Shown here in pieces: positions 21,222 through 33,533 of a DNA stretch of 64,000 nt (positions are counted from its first letter, which is position 1; the number at the start of each line of letters is the position of its first letter). This DNA comes from Bemisia tabaci (Eukaryota > Arthropoda > Insecta > Hemiptera > Aleyrodidae), in assembly GCF_918797505.1 (NCBI RefSeq), contig NC_092795.1, forward strand, positions 5,613,434-5,677,433, written 5' to 3'. Below the pieces are notes generated by a model, which searched no databases, was not told the DNA's origin, and worked only from the letters and a program-made list of their open reading frames with translations. Made by a program: the position numbers and the translations under genes.

Positions 21222-21731
21222 TGCCGTGCTAAGGAAGAACGTCGTATCAGACGTCGCCATGTTTTTTTTCAACGTCAAACGAATTTACGAAGAAAATTGT
21301 GAATATTTTTCTTCGCAACCTTTTCAGACAATTTCATTCGGAATTTACTCTAAAGTATCTGCAAATATTAAGAAAAATTGGATTGCACTTTGCAAAAAGG
21401 AACGAAGAGCATTCCACTGTCGCTAAGATTAAGCAACATTTTTACCCTGCAACTATAAACTGATCATCTACACAAGTTTTATCTTCACTCCCAATAAACT
21501 ATGAATTCAAAAAGAAAATGACGTTTTTATATTTTATTTTTTGCATGATCACAGTAGTCTTATTGCAAAGAATGTAAGTCGCACAAATTTTATCAACATT
21601 GGAATGTTCTTGGTTCTTTTTTGCAAAATGCAATCCAATTATGCATTACTTTCCTGAAAAATACATGCTTTATCCGAGGAAATTCCGCTGCTCTCGAATG
21701 TTCACATGTGACGTTCTTCCTTAGCATGGCA
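21222..21731. mobile_element. M3 MITE split by nested insertion (copy B)
   Basis: Same arrangement as 12787-13290, with left end 'tgccgtgctaaggaagaac' better preserved than in copy A. Confidence 0.68.
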
Positions 21732-22324
21732 GTATATTTTCTTCCGTGCAAAAACTACAGGTTCGGAGGTCAAAGCTCAGATTTGCCCGGAAATGACTGT
21801 TAATCAAATCGTTTGACAATCTGAGAGAATACATTTTAGACATCCCTCACTGCTATTTTCCTTGTAGTGTTAACTTCACTTCTGGCAGTCCCCACTCAGA
21901 TTTGCGTGATGACTATTCCTGAGTCGAGCAGTCAGTTTAGTAATCGTAATTTTTGCAAAAGGTCGCTCAGTGGAGTATTCACCTCTACATTCACCCGTCA
22001 GCATCAAGTGAGTTCAGTTTGTTTTTTTTTCGCAACAAATAATTGCTCATCAACCCACATCAGACGAAAAATAGCGTCGATCTCCGAATTCAACTTTTAT
22101 CTCACTCAATCACATTGCTTAGATTGCCAGTGAGAGGACTTTATGATACACTGTCTTTGGCTCCAAATTTCTAGGTGTATCTGTTCAAACATTAGTAGGG
22201 TGGATGGTGGTCTTTTTGAAGACCCTTTATAGATCCCTCGCGCGTCACAGCTCTCGTCGGTAACTACCTGACGTCACTTTTAATAGTGCTACTTTCTGTT
22301 GTCTGAGCATAGACCACTCCAAAG

Positions 22325-22582
22325 TTGCCGTGCTAAGGAACAGCGGCGTATGAGCGTTCAGGCGTTGTCATATTATATTACCTTCAATAAAAACCGAATT
22401 CACTACGAAAATTCTAAATATTTTTCCTCTGATTTCTTCGAAAATTGTGTACCCAATTTAATCTAAAATATCTAAAAATTTCAAGGAGAGATATGCATAC
22501 ATTTCTTCGAAAATACGTGTTTTTTCCGGGAAAGTTTGGCAACTCTTGAATGTTCATACGGCGTTCTTCCTTATCACGGTAG
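22325..22582. mobile_element. M3 MITE (copy B)
   Basis: Counterpart of 13882-14139. The left end 'ttgccgtgctaaggaa' differs from copy A in the first bases and the body is nearly identical. Confidence 0.78.
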
Positions 22583-22962
22583 AAGAGCTGAACATTGAAG
22601 GGGATGTCCAACGGAAGTAATAGCTGAGGTTACGTGCCATGGTGTGGATCCGCCATCAACGAGGTTTGTTATGTTCCCGCGAAAGAACTTTGGACGTGGC
22701 TTTTGGCGTGGATTTCTGCATGTATGAACCGCTACAAAGGACCCCGCCGTTGATTTGATGAGCCGAGCATTGTTCAATTTTCGCCGAGCGTTTAATTATG
22801 GAAATGGAGATCCGTGCATTGAGCAAACATTCGACTTGCGGCCACCGAACGAAACGAAAATAATAAATAATGCGAAAAGTAATTAAAAGCGAGCCACTTC
22901 TCATCTGTAGTCTAGCAATTGACCATTGGCTGAAGTAAGAATGGGTCAGTTGCGCTGGTCAT

Positions 22963-23346
22963 AGAATTGTGTTTTGATGCTCGATTTTAAAAGATTAGCT
23001 AAACATATTATGATCTGTCCAACCCGCAACTTTCTACGTTCAATATTAACCGAGATATCGCCTTTTGAAAAGTTGGGGTTTTGACGTCATCCACTTGTTT
23101 CCCTTAGTTTCTTCCACCTTGGTTTTATCAGTCACGGAGACACACATTAGCACTGGTTACTCTATACGTGAAACGCGGTAAAAGCAAGGTGGAGGAAACC
23201 AAGGGTGTCACTATCGCGATGCATGATGTCAAAAACCCAAGTCTTCAAAGGGCGATATCTCGATTAATATTGAACAAAGTTGCGATTTGGACGAATCTTA
23301 ATATTTTTAGTTAATCTACGAGAATCAAGCATCAAAACACAATTCT
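22963..23346. mobile_element. Palindromic element (copy B)
   Basis: Counterpart of 14519-14902, differing by only a few bases (for example 'tcgccttttg' for 'tcgcattttg'). Confidence 0.8.
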
Positions 23347-24786
23347 GTCACCAGACGTATAAACGTTTTATGCTGAAAGGAACTAGAGATGGGTGAAAGA
23401 GATGGGGTGTGCTCGTGGTGAGCTGCACGAGGAACAATGTATAAATCAACGTTTTTCCTCTTAGCAAAATAGAAAAGTGGGATTATGTCACACCTCTGGC
23501 TGGCACCAAAATCAGATAGAAATATAGTTGAAATCATCCATATTTTATTCCGAGCAAACATGTTTTCTTATCAGTTTGTCATGCAGAATATCTAACGCAT
23601 CGACAGATTCCAAATGCATTCTTACTTAGTAAAGTGTTGGAACGATGAAATTTGCAACGTCGCGGATTGAGGTATGTTTTCTACCTCACCATCGCTATCG
23701 GTGATAAAACAATGTGTAGCTGTTCACGCGCTGAAGTGTATAACAACAGCGCTAATTGTGATTTTTTGCCATCTAGTCGAAACGACACTGCTGAAGGCGC
23801 ACCGCGCAACTATTCAACCACGGAAGTATTGCACGGTATCAGGGCAAAATGAAGGCGCTCTAACATACGTAAATTGACCGGCATCATTTACCACTGTGTA
23901 GAGTCCAACTGTTCGAACGATATGTGGTTCCTGTTCGATCAGCATTTTATTAGTTCTCGCACACTCTTTTTACATCCATAATGTCAAATCAACCTCACGT
24001 TTTTTTCGGTGTGCTTCATCTCAGAATGTTTAATGAGCTGAGTTCGCCGTATTTTTCATAATTTTATTCTGACCTGGGAAATTGGAGAAAAATAGATTTA
24101 AAAGTGATGATGTGCCGCCTTATGACGTCATCTGGCGGCATTTTCCATTTAAACACATGTATTTTAGAAGATTAGGTTATTTTGTCATATTTCCTCCAAA
24201 AATTGTCCAATTTAGAAACTAAAGATATCCTCGTACTCAGTTTTCCTAGTGGTGTCATTTGAAAGATGAAATTCACAAAATTTCAGAAACCTGCAAATTC
24301 TCTATAGAATCGCTCTATTTTCTCTTTTTCTACTCTGTCTAGAGCTGTGTCTCAGGAATGTTCATTTTCTCGCTGAGTTCTGCTACGCTGCCTGGAAGCG
24401 TTCGTTCATCGAGACGAGTGGGTGGTAAGGCGACGACGCAGACACAGCCACTGGTGATATCTCAACGTTAGTGAAGTCATCAAAGTTAAACATCGGAAGA
24501 AATTGTCGTTCGCGAACGAACACGGGGTTGGCCGCGGTGCGGGTCACGCCGCTCCGCCGCACAGAGGATCTAGTCAATGGGAGCGGTCGGACAAAATTTG
24601 GAAACTTTAAACGCTTATAACTCCGTTTATACAAAACTTCGAGGTTCTGAAAGTGGTTCCATTGGTTTTCTCGTGAAATTATTTTCAAGAGGCCCCCCAC
24701 GAAATTTAAAATGTGACGAAATAAACATCAAAGTTGCGGTTTTAGTCAAAAATTTCATGTCCGATCTCTCTGATTGCCTCGATCCA

Positions 24787-24998
24787 CACCGAAAAAAAAA
24801 ATTGAAGTTAATTTAACATTCTGGATGTAAAAAAAGTGTGCGAGAACTCACAAAATGCTAAAATACCTGCCACAGCAGTTACTTCAGCAATGCCAAGATG
24901 TAAAATTAAGTGCTGTGGCGGGTAATTCAGCATTTATAAGTTCTCGCACACTTTTTTTACATTCAGAATGTTAATTTAACTTCCCTTTTTTTTCGGTG
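24787..24998. mobile_element. M2 MITE (copy B)
   Basis: Counterpart of 16346-16558, with CACCG ends and CA on each side. It is nested in M11 just as in copy A, so the nesting predates the tandem duplication. Confidence 0.86.
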
Positions 24999-25112
24999 CA
25001 CTGTGCGGCGCTCCTGCGACATGCACAAAACTTACCCCGTACCTACTCGCCCCCTTCCTCTCACCCGCCTCCCCCTTCCCACTAGCGTCGATGAGGGAGT
25101 ATTTCATCTATT

Positions 25113-25362
25113 CTGTGGCTGAGGAAAAACGCCGTACGTTCCTTCAGTCGTTGCCAGACCTCCTTTTACAAATCACGAATTGACGGACAAATTTGTAAAT
25201 ATTTTTCTGCCGATTTTTCAGAGAGTTTTGTTCGTCATTTGATCTGAAAGACCTGAAAACGTAAAAGGAACATATTATAACTTTCCTCGAGAATAATCTT
25301 TTTTCTGGGAGGAGATTTGACAACATTCGAATGCTCTTACGGCGTTTTTCCTTTATAGGGCC
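25113..25362. mobile_element. M3 MITE (copy B)
   Basis: Counterpart of 16673-16921, with a one-base insertion near 25251 ('aaagacctg'). Confidence 0.65.
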
Positions 25363-25831
25363 CGGACGACGTGCTCTGGAGCCTCCGAGGTCGTAATTGT
25401 TGATCACCAGACCTTGAGCCACGTTTACACAGGGCGCGATCGGCGCGAAGTCGCTGCGCGGTGTACTTACCGCGCAGCTTATTCGCGCTATCCAGCGAAA
25501 TGATTTTGGCCGGCTTGTTTTTACTGAATAAGGGATTCGCGTCTTCAACTCTAACACTGAAAAGGTTATTTCCGTCTCCAACGTGGCACACTTGAAATCA
25601 TTGCAAATAGTGCGGAGCGACTAACCCGCGCGACCCACTGTGGAACCGTGGCTTCGAACCGCGTTGATAGCATTGTTTCGAGCAATTCTTGTATGTTTAC
25701 GACGGGGTTTGATGAGGTATCTTTACAGAGAGTATGAACACTGGTCCCCGGTCCCCATGGAGACCTTTAAAGAACCCATGGAAACGGCCCAGTCACCATT
25801 AGTGACTGTCCACGGGCGTGCACTGCAGGTT

Positions 25832-26093
25832 GATTCTTGAAATTGATAGACAAAACGATATACAAAGAAGACATGAGAAATGTAGAGCGATCCTATTGAT
25901 TGAAATGGGTGGTTCTTATAGACTAAGAGAGCAAATGATGCACTAACTAAAGGAGCTCTCGTGGGTTGCCGTTAGTTAGTCTATTACCTACCGCCTTTTT
26001 CCGTTGCAACCTTCCGCTTCCACCAATAGGATCCACATCTATCACTTGTGTCTTCTTTGTCTATCGTTTTGTTTACCAATTTCAATAATCAGC
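25832..26093. mobile_element. M9 MITE (copy B)
   Basis: Counterpart of 17390-17652, with the arms around 'ttgatagacaaaacg' and 'cgttttgtttaccaatttc' intact. Confidence 0.68.
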
Positions 26094-27153
26094 CGATAGT
26101 TACTGATGATTGCCGATGGCCCGCACGCGTAAAAGCGCTATTTTTTAAAGTGTTCTTAAGTGAATGTACTTTTTTTAAAAATTCTATAATGATTTGACAA
26201 AATTGTGTGTTTCTCTACTCTATGTTGATACACAGCAACATAAGTTTGAGTTGGATGAATGGTATTTGTTTGGTCCACCGTTGTTACGTTGAGATGATAT
26301 ATATTTTGTTGAATCGAGCCCAACTGTTGGCTACTTTTTATGACATGTGTTTTATTAGAACATATGGAATAAAACATCACCAGAGAACATCTGAATAGTT
26401 TAAAATTTTGGAAATTTCAAGTAAGCGGCTCAAAAACCGTTGGTTTTAGAAATCCATGTTTTTTAACCATCCTGTTATGCTGGAGGCTAAAAACTGTGAA
26501 TAAAACTGGGACATCATGCCCTTTGTTCATTAATTATTCAAGTGTTGTCATTTGTATCTATCAATTAATGTCAATTTTATATAAATAATTGTATCATCTT
26601 CAAAAGTTGATTTTTAAATTTCTCGTCGTGTAGATAAGCGTCTGCGTAAAATTTTGTGGAGAAATCTAAAACGGAACGCTCTGATCGAACATTACCTACC
26701 AAATTTTGCAGCTGACGAGAGGGCGATCAAAGTTGATTTAAAAAAAAAAAACAACAACAAAAAAAAAAAAACAATTGATTCTGTGAAAACATGCTTCTTC
26801 GTACCAAATTTCACGGAAATCGATTGAAGAGGAGCCGTACATCGTAAGAACGGTAGGACCTTACTCAGAGGTTAACGGTACAGGTCAATTCAAATAAATC
26901 AATCCCACGTTCACCATTTTGGATTTTTGAATTATGAAAATTTGACTGCAAATTTGACTCTTCCCTCAAAGTATACCCTCATGCATCAATTTTCACGAAA
27001 GTCGATCGAACAGAAGCCAATATAACGTTTTAGGCCACATTCACCATCTTGGATTTTCAAATTTTGAAAATTTGAGTTAATATGTATGTTTTTAATCGAA
27101 AAATGCCACCTTATACCAACTTTCACGAAATTCGATCAACCAGAAGCCGCATA

Positions 27154-27411
27154 TCGACGGTGAAACTACCAGACCACGTATCTCGTTTGCGGTGTTTAAG
27201 AATCTCCACTCACATTTTATTTTTTTGAAGGAGATCAAATCAATATCATTCCTTACAATAATTTTCACAGATTTTTCTCCGCACAAAGAGGAAAAATCAC
27301 GGAAGTTTTCACGGACTGACGTTGAGTAGTTTTCGTTTTAAAAAATACAGTATGATAGGAAGTCTGCGACTTCGCAAACCGAGATACGTGGTTTGGTAGT
27401 TTCACCGTCGA
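27154..27411. mobile_element. M7 MITE with TA duplication, copy B only
   Basis: A 258-bp element from TCGACGGTGAAACTACCAG to 'ttcaccgtcga', flanked by TA (27152-27153, 27412-27413). Copy A has no insertion at the matching place (about 18720, 'gccgcatgttgtatgagc'). Same family as 9153-9407. Confidence 0.9.
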
Positions 27412-27800
27412 TATCGTATGAGCAGTTGGACTCTACACAGAGGTAAACGATACCGGTCAATGTTCATATGTTAGAGCGCCTTCATTTTGGTCTGATACTG
27501 TGCAATACTTCCGTGGTGGAATAGTTGCACGATGCGCCTTTCGACTTGAAGGCAGAAAATTACAATTGCCGCTAATGTTACACTTCAGCACGTTAACCGC
27601 TAATCATTTTATCATCACCGATTGTGAGGTAAAAGCATACCTTAATTTGCGACGTTGCATATTTTGTGTGGCTAAATCAAATTGAACATTTTAAAATCTG
27701 CCGCAATTTGTCCGAGGTATGACGAATGATAATCTTTAAATGTTTCATTCAATTCTGTTTTTGTGTCTTCCTCACAGTTAAAAAGGGGAAAGGGTGTAGG

Positions 27801-28261
27801 ACCTACACCATTTTTGTTCTTTCGAACATTCCTACCTACACTGTAGGTAAGAACGAACAAAAATGGATCCCAAATTTTATGGCCCTTTACGTGAACGAGC
27901 CCAAAGAGTTGGTAAAGTGGAGAAACATACTGAATTATCACTTGAATGTTTTGGCGCTGCCAATGTATTGTCAGAATTGCTTTTGAGAGGGGGTGGAAGG
28001 CTAATTTTTGCGATGTTTCGACAGTTTGCGATATTTTTAGTCAAACAAATTAAAAAAAAAATTTCTTTTTAGATTAATGTAATTCTTATCACAAACGCTA
28101 AGGATCTAAAAGCAGAGTATTCTTTAATCAATGAATATTTCAAGTTCATAAAATATAAAATTTGGATAAAAAAAACAAAGATATAATTACCGACTCAAAA
28201 TCATCTTTTAGGGACACGATATGAAATTTCTGGAAAACTTGTGAGTATGTCCCTTCAAATT
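27801..28261. other. Right flank of copy B with a small inverted repeat
   Basis: 'gtgtaggacctacac' (about 27795) is palindromic, and 'ccatttttgttc' near 27808 is mirrored by 'gaacaaaaatgg' near 27864. The rest has no recognised gene, and short frames on both strands lack motifs. Confidence 0.5.
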
Positions 28262-28409
28262 TTTTCGAGAATATTCTACTTTTTTCATACCAATGTATCG
28301 GCAAATTTCAAAGACAAATATGCACAACTACCTTAAAAATAAGTAATTTATTGGTAGAAATTTGGCAATGTCTAAAGGTTTTTATGCGTTTTTCCTTAGC
28401 CGAGTAGTA
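28262..28409. mobile_element. M3 right half
   Basis: Ends 'gcgtttttccttagcc' after 'agaaatttggcaatgtc'. The left half is absent or too diverged to see. Confidence 0.45.
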
Positions 28410-29083
28410 TGGGGATCGACCGGAAGCGCCAAAGGTTGGACGACATTCCCAAGTTTTGTTTAAGAGCGGGAATTAGGTTCTCGCGGATATTATTAGCACG
28501 TTGTTCAAGATTGGATCCTTGAAAAAGTCGTGCACGCGTTGCACTTTCATGCTCCCCTCGAGTGACCATCGCTGCCAGTTCTCACTGAAAATACCGGAGC
28601 GCTTCGCGATAAAGTTGCGGAATTTAGTAGGTTGCAACTTTCAGTCCACATAATTATAACACGGTCCGCAGGGACGAGTTTTTCAGAGGAGTGATTTCTC
28701 TCAAGTTGGGTGGAAAATTGAAAGAGTTTCCCAAGCTACTTACATATAGTATGGTGAAGAATAATCAACTATCAGTGGCTTCATCAATCCCGGGCCAAAA
28801 GAGTGTATGATGTTGCATTTCAAGCCAACAAACTTCAAACTTGAACACGGAAGATTGCACGGTTTAAAATATAAAGACAAAAATCAAGCTAAGTAAACGT
28901 GTGACTGGGTCAAATATTTTCTAAGCCTCGAAGTTCGTGTAAAATGTGCCAAGTGTAGTTACGGAAATTTTCCCATATCAAAGAAAACTCACTTTATTAA
29001 TAAGATTAAAAAAACACAGATTGGGGATGAAAAACACCGACCGGTGTTTAGAAACATCACGTTCGAGTGTCCTTTCATTCATG
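28410..29083. other. Unassigned intergenic stretch
   Basis: No recognised gene or repeat. A somewhat GC-richer patch near 28410-28640 has no coding signal I can identify. Confidence 0.35.
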
Positions 29084-29214
29084 TGGACGTATTTTGATCA
29101 AACGGAACCATGTGCAATGTGCATTGTGACGTGAGCCCTGTAATGCATATATTCTTATGGGTTCCAGGGCTCATGTCTTAATGCACATCGTTCCGTTTGG
29201 CAGAAATGCGTCCA
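29084..29214. mobile_element. M1 palindromic MITE
   Basis: A 131-bp copy, TGGACGTATTTTGATC to 'gaaatgcgtcca', with a local duplication of 'tgtgcaatgtgca' in the left arm. Confidence 0.8.
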
Positions 29215-30105
29215 TATGTGCAACTTTTTTTACCTGACTGATCTCCGAAGTTTAGAACATATTTGACCCTGTTCTCATATTTATTTCGTTCGATTTTTTA
29301 GCAGCAAGGACTTTTCAATAGATTCTTCTCAAAAGTACGTTCCTTGAAATGCGAAATTCGAACCGTCGCAATTACGTTTCGATTCGACGTTATTAGCCAA
29401 AATTTTAGGAAAAACTCTTTTATTCTGATATGACTTTTTTTTGTCGTACTTGAACCACTTTAATTGTAACTTGATTGGAATGTATAAACGCATGATAGTA
29501 ATTTTAATCCTTTGAAATTGAACATTAAATAATTAAACATTCTTCGAAAGTTTACCTCAAAAAATGAAAGCGATTTGCAACTATCGAATATTTTATCATC
29601 CAACGAGCTTTATCAGCTTTTCCCTCTTCTCGTTATAGTACGCCACTGAATATATTTCCTAACAAATAAAAGGAAAATTGACCTTTGATACGAATTCCAA
29701 TGAATATAGCTTTTCCGGGCGGGAATTGTTCACCAAACTGCGAACGCCGACATAAAACGAAAAACAAAGAAAAATAAAATTCGCAGGAAATCCGAGCGGA
29801 TTATTTTGACGGTCTGGTAACCTTGCTTCCAACATTAGGTGCTTAATTGCGTATCAAAGTCAAAAGCTCGAAGGCCAAGTGCCAATATTAAACCGGATGA
29901 GTTTAACACATTGAGCAAGAGCAAGATCTTGACATAATTTCGGTAACTTCGTTTTAAACAATCACAAGAGAATGTATGTTCGTGCATGATGGTTTGGAAG
30001 TTTTTCCTTTGTTTTCCTCGAGGCAACACGAGAGGAATTGAATATGAAAGTATCGAGCACAACTTTTTCCGCCTTGTTTTCCTTCAATTTCTTTCAAGTA
30101 TTGTT
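29215..30105. other. Unassigned intergenic stretch
   Basis: No family motif seen. The minus-strand frame 29835-30062 does not resemble a known protein. 'cgccactg' at about 29641 may be a lone hAT-type end. Confidence 0.35.
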
Positions 30106-30359
30106 CTGCCGTGCTGAGGAAAAACGCTGTATGAGCCTTCAGACGTTGCCAAATTTCTTTCGATAAAAACCCAATTTACAGGGAAAATTGTGAATATATT
30201 TTCCCTAAAACTTTCAGACAATTTTGTACGAAATTTAATCTAATATATCTGAAAATTTCAAAGAAAAATGTGCATGTATATCGTCAAAAATGCATGTGTT
30301 ATCAAGAGAAATTTGGCAACTCTCAAATGTTCACACGGCGTTCTTTCTTAACACGGCAG
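30106..30359. mobile_element. M3 MITE, well preserved
   Basis: A 254-bp copy with ends CTGCCGTGCTGAGGAAAAAC and 'gcgttctttcttaacacggcag'. The best display of the family's inverted ends and of the 'gttgccaaatttc' / 'gaaatttggcaac' subterminal mirror. Confidence 0.82.
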
Positions 30360-30441
30360 TGTTCTAGTAGTATTATTGTGCTCTCCACACTTCTAGTATT
30401 TTTGCAGGGATGAGCATGGCGACGAGCCCATTATTCGATAA

Positions 30442-30607
30442 CACTGGCGGATCCCGCAAATTGGCAACATTGTTTTTCTCCATTTAAACCAATGGGAATG
30501 TATCGATGCTCGGACGGGCCGGATGATCCGACAAGAATCGATTATTTGACATAGTTTTTAATGGAGTAAATCCTGTGTTGCCAAATTGCTGCATGGATCC
30601 GCCTCCA
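30442..30607. mobile_element. M6 hAT-type MITE
   Basis: A 166-bp element, CACTGGCGGATCCCGCAAAT to 'catggatccgcctcca', with mirrored 'ttctccatttaaacc' / 'ggagtaaat'. Flanks TTCGATAA and TTCGAGAA agree at 7 of 8, fitting an aged 8-bp hAT duplication. Confidence 0.8.
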
Positions 30608-30977
30608 TTCGAGAATGATGAAATTTCAAAACCCTCGTTTTTCAAAATTTTCGGGGGATGCGCGAAAGTTCCGTCCTCATCTGCTGTCCAGAGGACTGAT
30701 TCTTGAAAACGATGGAAAAAGCTATGGACAAATCAACTGACAAAGGAGGCAATAGGGTCTTCCCTCCTACAAAATTGAAGCATTATACAGATAGTAACTC
30801 TTTGACGAGCTTCCGGAAATTTGAAGTCAGCCGGCCGGTCATTCTCCCAAGGAACCAACGCACTCGATATATTTTATCGTCAAATTTCGCAATTTTGTAC
30901 TCGATACAATTTATCAAGAGGAGGGGAATAGAGACGATCGCAAAGACGTATGCGCGCAAAAATACGGCATCTATATT
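30608..30977. other. Unassigned stretch with an M9-like fragment
   Basis: Near 30690 'tgattcttgaaaacgatgg' and 'gacaaatcaactgacaaagg' recall the M9 left arm. The rest, including the plus-strand frame 30703-31005, has no family match. Confidence 0.35.
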
Positions 30978-31215
30978 GTCGTGCCAAAAGAAGAACGCCG
31001 TATGAACATTCGAGAGTTACGAAACTCTGGATATAACAGGTTTTTGAATTATGCTTAATTTTTCTTGAAATTTTCAGATATTTTTGAATGGATTCCGATA
31101 AAAAGTATCGGAATTTTTTGAAGAAATATATTCACAATTTTCTTGTGAGGTCGGTTTTAATTGGAGGAAAAAATGGCAACGTCTGAATGCTAACACGGCG
31201 ATCTTCGGCCGTATA
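30978..31215. mobile_element. M3 MITE, degenerate
   Basis: From 'tgtcgtgccaaaagaagaac' to 'aacacggcgatcttcggc', keeping 'gaacgccgtatgaacattcg' and an internal 'ttccgataaaaagtatcgga' hairpin. Confidence 0.6.
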
Positions 31216-31562
31216 GTGTCGTCACTAAACGTTGCACTGTAACTACGCGTTAGTGTTCAGCAGAATGAACAGGTCTATATTGTACATTTGTTTTTCTTCT
31301 TGTTTGTTTTGAACATCGTGGATCTATTCGTGCTCCACTCAGTAGGAAGTATCTATCAAGGTGTTTTAGTTCTTAATTTGCCTTTGTTTAGGGTTCCATT
31401 AAGATACAAAAGGTTCTCCTCCACGTTCAAACCAGAGGCTTCAAAGAAGCTCATTGATTACCCCGACATAAACCGCTGGCCAATGAAAGGACCGCAAAAA
31501 GCATCAATGAGCCTCTTTGAGAACGTCAGTTTGTGCGTGGAGATAAAGCTAAACGAAAATAC
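31216..31562. other. Unassigned stretch between two M3 copies
   Basis: Holds a 94-codon plus-strand open frame (31288-31572) with a hydrophobic start that runs into the next M3 end. No domain recognised. The overlap with a transposon makes a host gene unlikely. Confidence 0.35.
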
Positions 31563-31790
31563 TGCCGTGTAAGGACGAACGTCTTATGAGCATTTAAATG
31601 TTACCAAACTTCCTCTCAAAAAATAATTATTTTTGGAGAAAGTCATGAATATTTTCTATTGAAATTTTCAGACTGATTGGATAATTTCTCGAACAAAATC
31701 TACGGAAAAATCGAAAGAAAAATATTTACAAATTTTCCTGAAAACTCGTGATTTGTCCAAGGAAATTTGGCAACGCCTCATGGCACATAC
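31563..31790. mobile_element. M3 MITE, right end lost
   Basis: Begins CTGCCGTGTAAGGACGAACG. Subterminal 'tttggcaacgcctcatg' remains but the terminal 'ccttagcacggcag' is gone. Confidence 0.55.
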
Positions 31791-32056
31791 TACAACATTT
31801 TATAAACATTTACATTTTTAAAACGTGGCAAATATTTGAAAAACCTTTTCTAAGCGGTGTCATCGATACGAATGTCAATGAGCCGTAGTTCTATTGATAA
31901 GAACTATACAATAATGAATATAAGAAGGAAAAAAACCAAGAAGCATACAATCTTCGGTTTTGATCCATTTGTGCATCGATCTTCTATTGTCAAATACGTC
32001 CAATTTTAAGCGTTTGGTTGCTTATGCGTTGGTTTAAGCGTTTGCCAGCGCGACAC

Positions 32057-32224
32057 GCGCACTGGCACCTACAAACCTAACAGGGATACTTCACGCATTG
32101 CGCACTGGCGCCTACAAACCTAATAGGGATACTTCACGCATTGCGCACTGGCGCCTACAAACCTAACAGGGATACTTCACGCATTGCGCCATGCGTAAAG
32201 TATCCATGTGAGGTTTGTAGGCGC
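32057..32224. repeat. M10 palindrome with 43-bp tandem triplication of its left arm
   Basis: The unit 'gcgcactggcncctacaaac...cacgcatt' starts at 32057, 32100 and 32143 with an exact 43-bp period. Only the last unit is followed by the mirrored right arm ('atgcgtaaagtatcc' to 'gtttgtaggcgcc'). Confidence 0.88.
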
Positions 32225-32520
32225 CGATGCGCTGGTCGCCCGCGCCCGCCGCGCCGCGGCGCTTCAAGCAATTATTTCGCAACAGAGGTGTTGCACAGCA
32301 TCATACGAAGTTGAAGGCTCTCCAACATATTAAGAACGACAGGCATTCTTTAAGAGTACGGAATTTTTCTAAAAAAATAAATCAAGATACGATGGCACAA
32401 AGAGAGAGCAGTAGTAAAAAAAAACTCACTATGTTCTGCATCCGTGCTGAGGTTTATTTTCGAATTTCATTAGAGAGAATAGTGACTCGATTTAGGCAGA
32501 AACATTCTTGAGTATGCCGT
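32225..32520. repeat. Sequence module adjoining M10
   Basis: A plus-strand frame includes PRRFKQLFRNRGVAQHH and KLKALQHIKN. The minus strand at 47806-48012 gives the related PRRLKQLFHTRGIAQYH and KLKALQHIRN, and a remnant occurs at about 15345-15430. A spread repeat explains this; a decayed coding segment is possible. No domain recognised. Confidence 0.45.
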
Positions 32521-33232
32521 CAAGAAGATTTTATTTTGAATCGAGAATAAAATAACTTAATGGAAGCGGGTTTCTGCTTGAATCAAGTCGCTTTTTCCTT
32601 CAATCTTCACCAGCAGTTCATAGCAGTAAATGGTTTACTTCACCAGCAAATTAGACACCGCTGGAACTTAATTAAGATGTAATAGCTAAGTGCCCTTACA
32701 ATAAGTGTCACATCCGATGAACACCAAACGAATTGCATTATAACGCCTGAATGCAACTATTCGAACTCCGTAGATGTCCGTGTAGCATACGCATGGTAGT
32801 GAAGGCGTATTGACTCTCCAAGCACTCACCGCATACCACTTCACCTACCGGGCGGTCTCTGAGTGACTTCGAAAAGAAAAAACGAGAGTACATGAATTCA
32901 CCAGGACACCTTCTTCATTTGCAGATATCTCAGATTGACCTATGGTCTCTGTTGATTTTATCAGCAATACGGTCGATTAACCAAGACCTTTTGGTTGATC
33001 TAATCGAAAAAGTTGTAACCTTAACGCAACCATAAGCATGAAAGTTTCTTCCATTAACTGTGTGTATGCTTCAAACCATCCCAACTCCGATATTTATTTG
33101 CATTTTCCGCCAAATATGTTTGTAGAACACGCGCTTCCTCAGACTCTGATACCAACAACTCTAGTTAGACTTATTTTGAAATAAAAATCCTTTTCTTTGC
33201 CGCCGATCAAATTTAGACACTGCCTCATACCA
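32521..33232. other. Unassigned intergenic stretch
   Basis: No recognised gene or repeat family. Confidence 0.4.
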
Positions 33233-33386
33233 AACATTATATGGACTGCATTTTGCAATTTAGAACTATTAATTCTGGCTCCTCTGGAAGATCACTCATG
33301 TGCATAGTGAAACTGATGGCACATACGTTGTTTTTAAACCGGGCCGGAATTTATAGTTCCACGTTGCAAAATGAAGTCCATATGTC
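33233..33386. mobile_element. M8 inverted-repeat MITE, fullest copy
   Basis: Arms 'atatggactgcattttgcaa' and 'ttgcaaaatgaagtccatat' with 'agaactattaattctgg' mirrored by 'ggaatttatagttcc'. Length about 154 bp. Confidence 0.75.
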
Positions 33387-33533
33387 GATATTAGCCTGCG
33401 TAAGGGAAGTTGCACGCAATTCATAATTTCGTACAACAATCGTACCCTCCTTCAAGCATCACGTTGGACAGCACTCTCACTCTTGTATATTTGAAGATAC
33501 CTAAAATAAACACGACCTTTTTCTTACCAGGTA

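Larger units (their letters stand above)
23648..27665. mobile_element. Composite transposon with long inverted ends (copy B)
   Basis: Counterpart of 15204-18975, longer because of the M7 insertion at 27154. Inner elements R12 (24037-24298), M11 (24556-25010), M2 (24787-24998), M3 (25113-25362) and M9 (25832-26093) keep their order. Confidence 0.55.
19126..27800 (+). repeat. Tandem duplication copy B (8.68 kb)
   Basis: Head-to-tail partner of copy A. It starts inside an M4 element truncated at 'gctaatttat', and its last shared bases are 'aaagggtgtagg'. It lacks the M2 insertion of copy A (11954) and has its own M7 insertion (27154-27411). The remaining contents follow copy A with small indels. 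Confidence 0.93.

Noticed and set aside
27726..28072. Frames of 86, 69 and 89 codons on both strands right of copy B
   Set aside because: They overlap a small inverted repeat and each other; no family motif.
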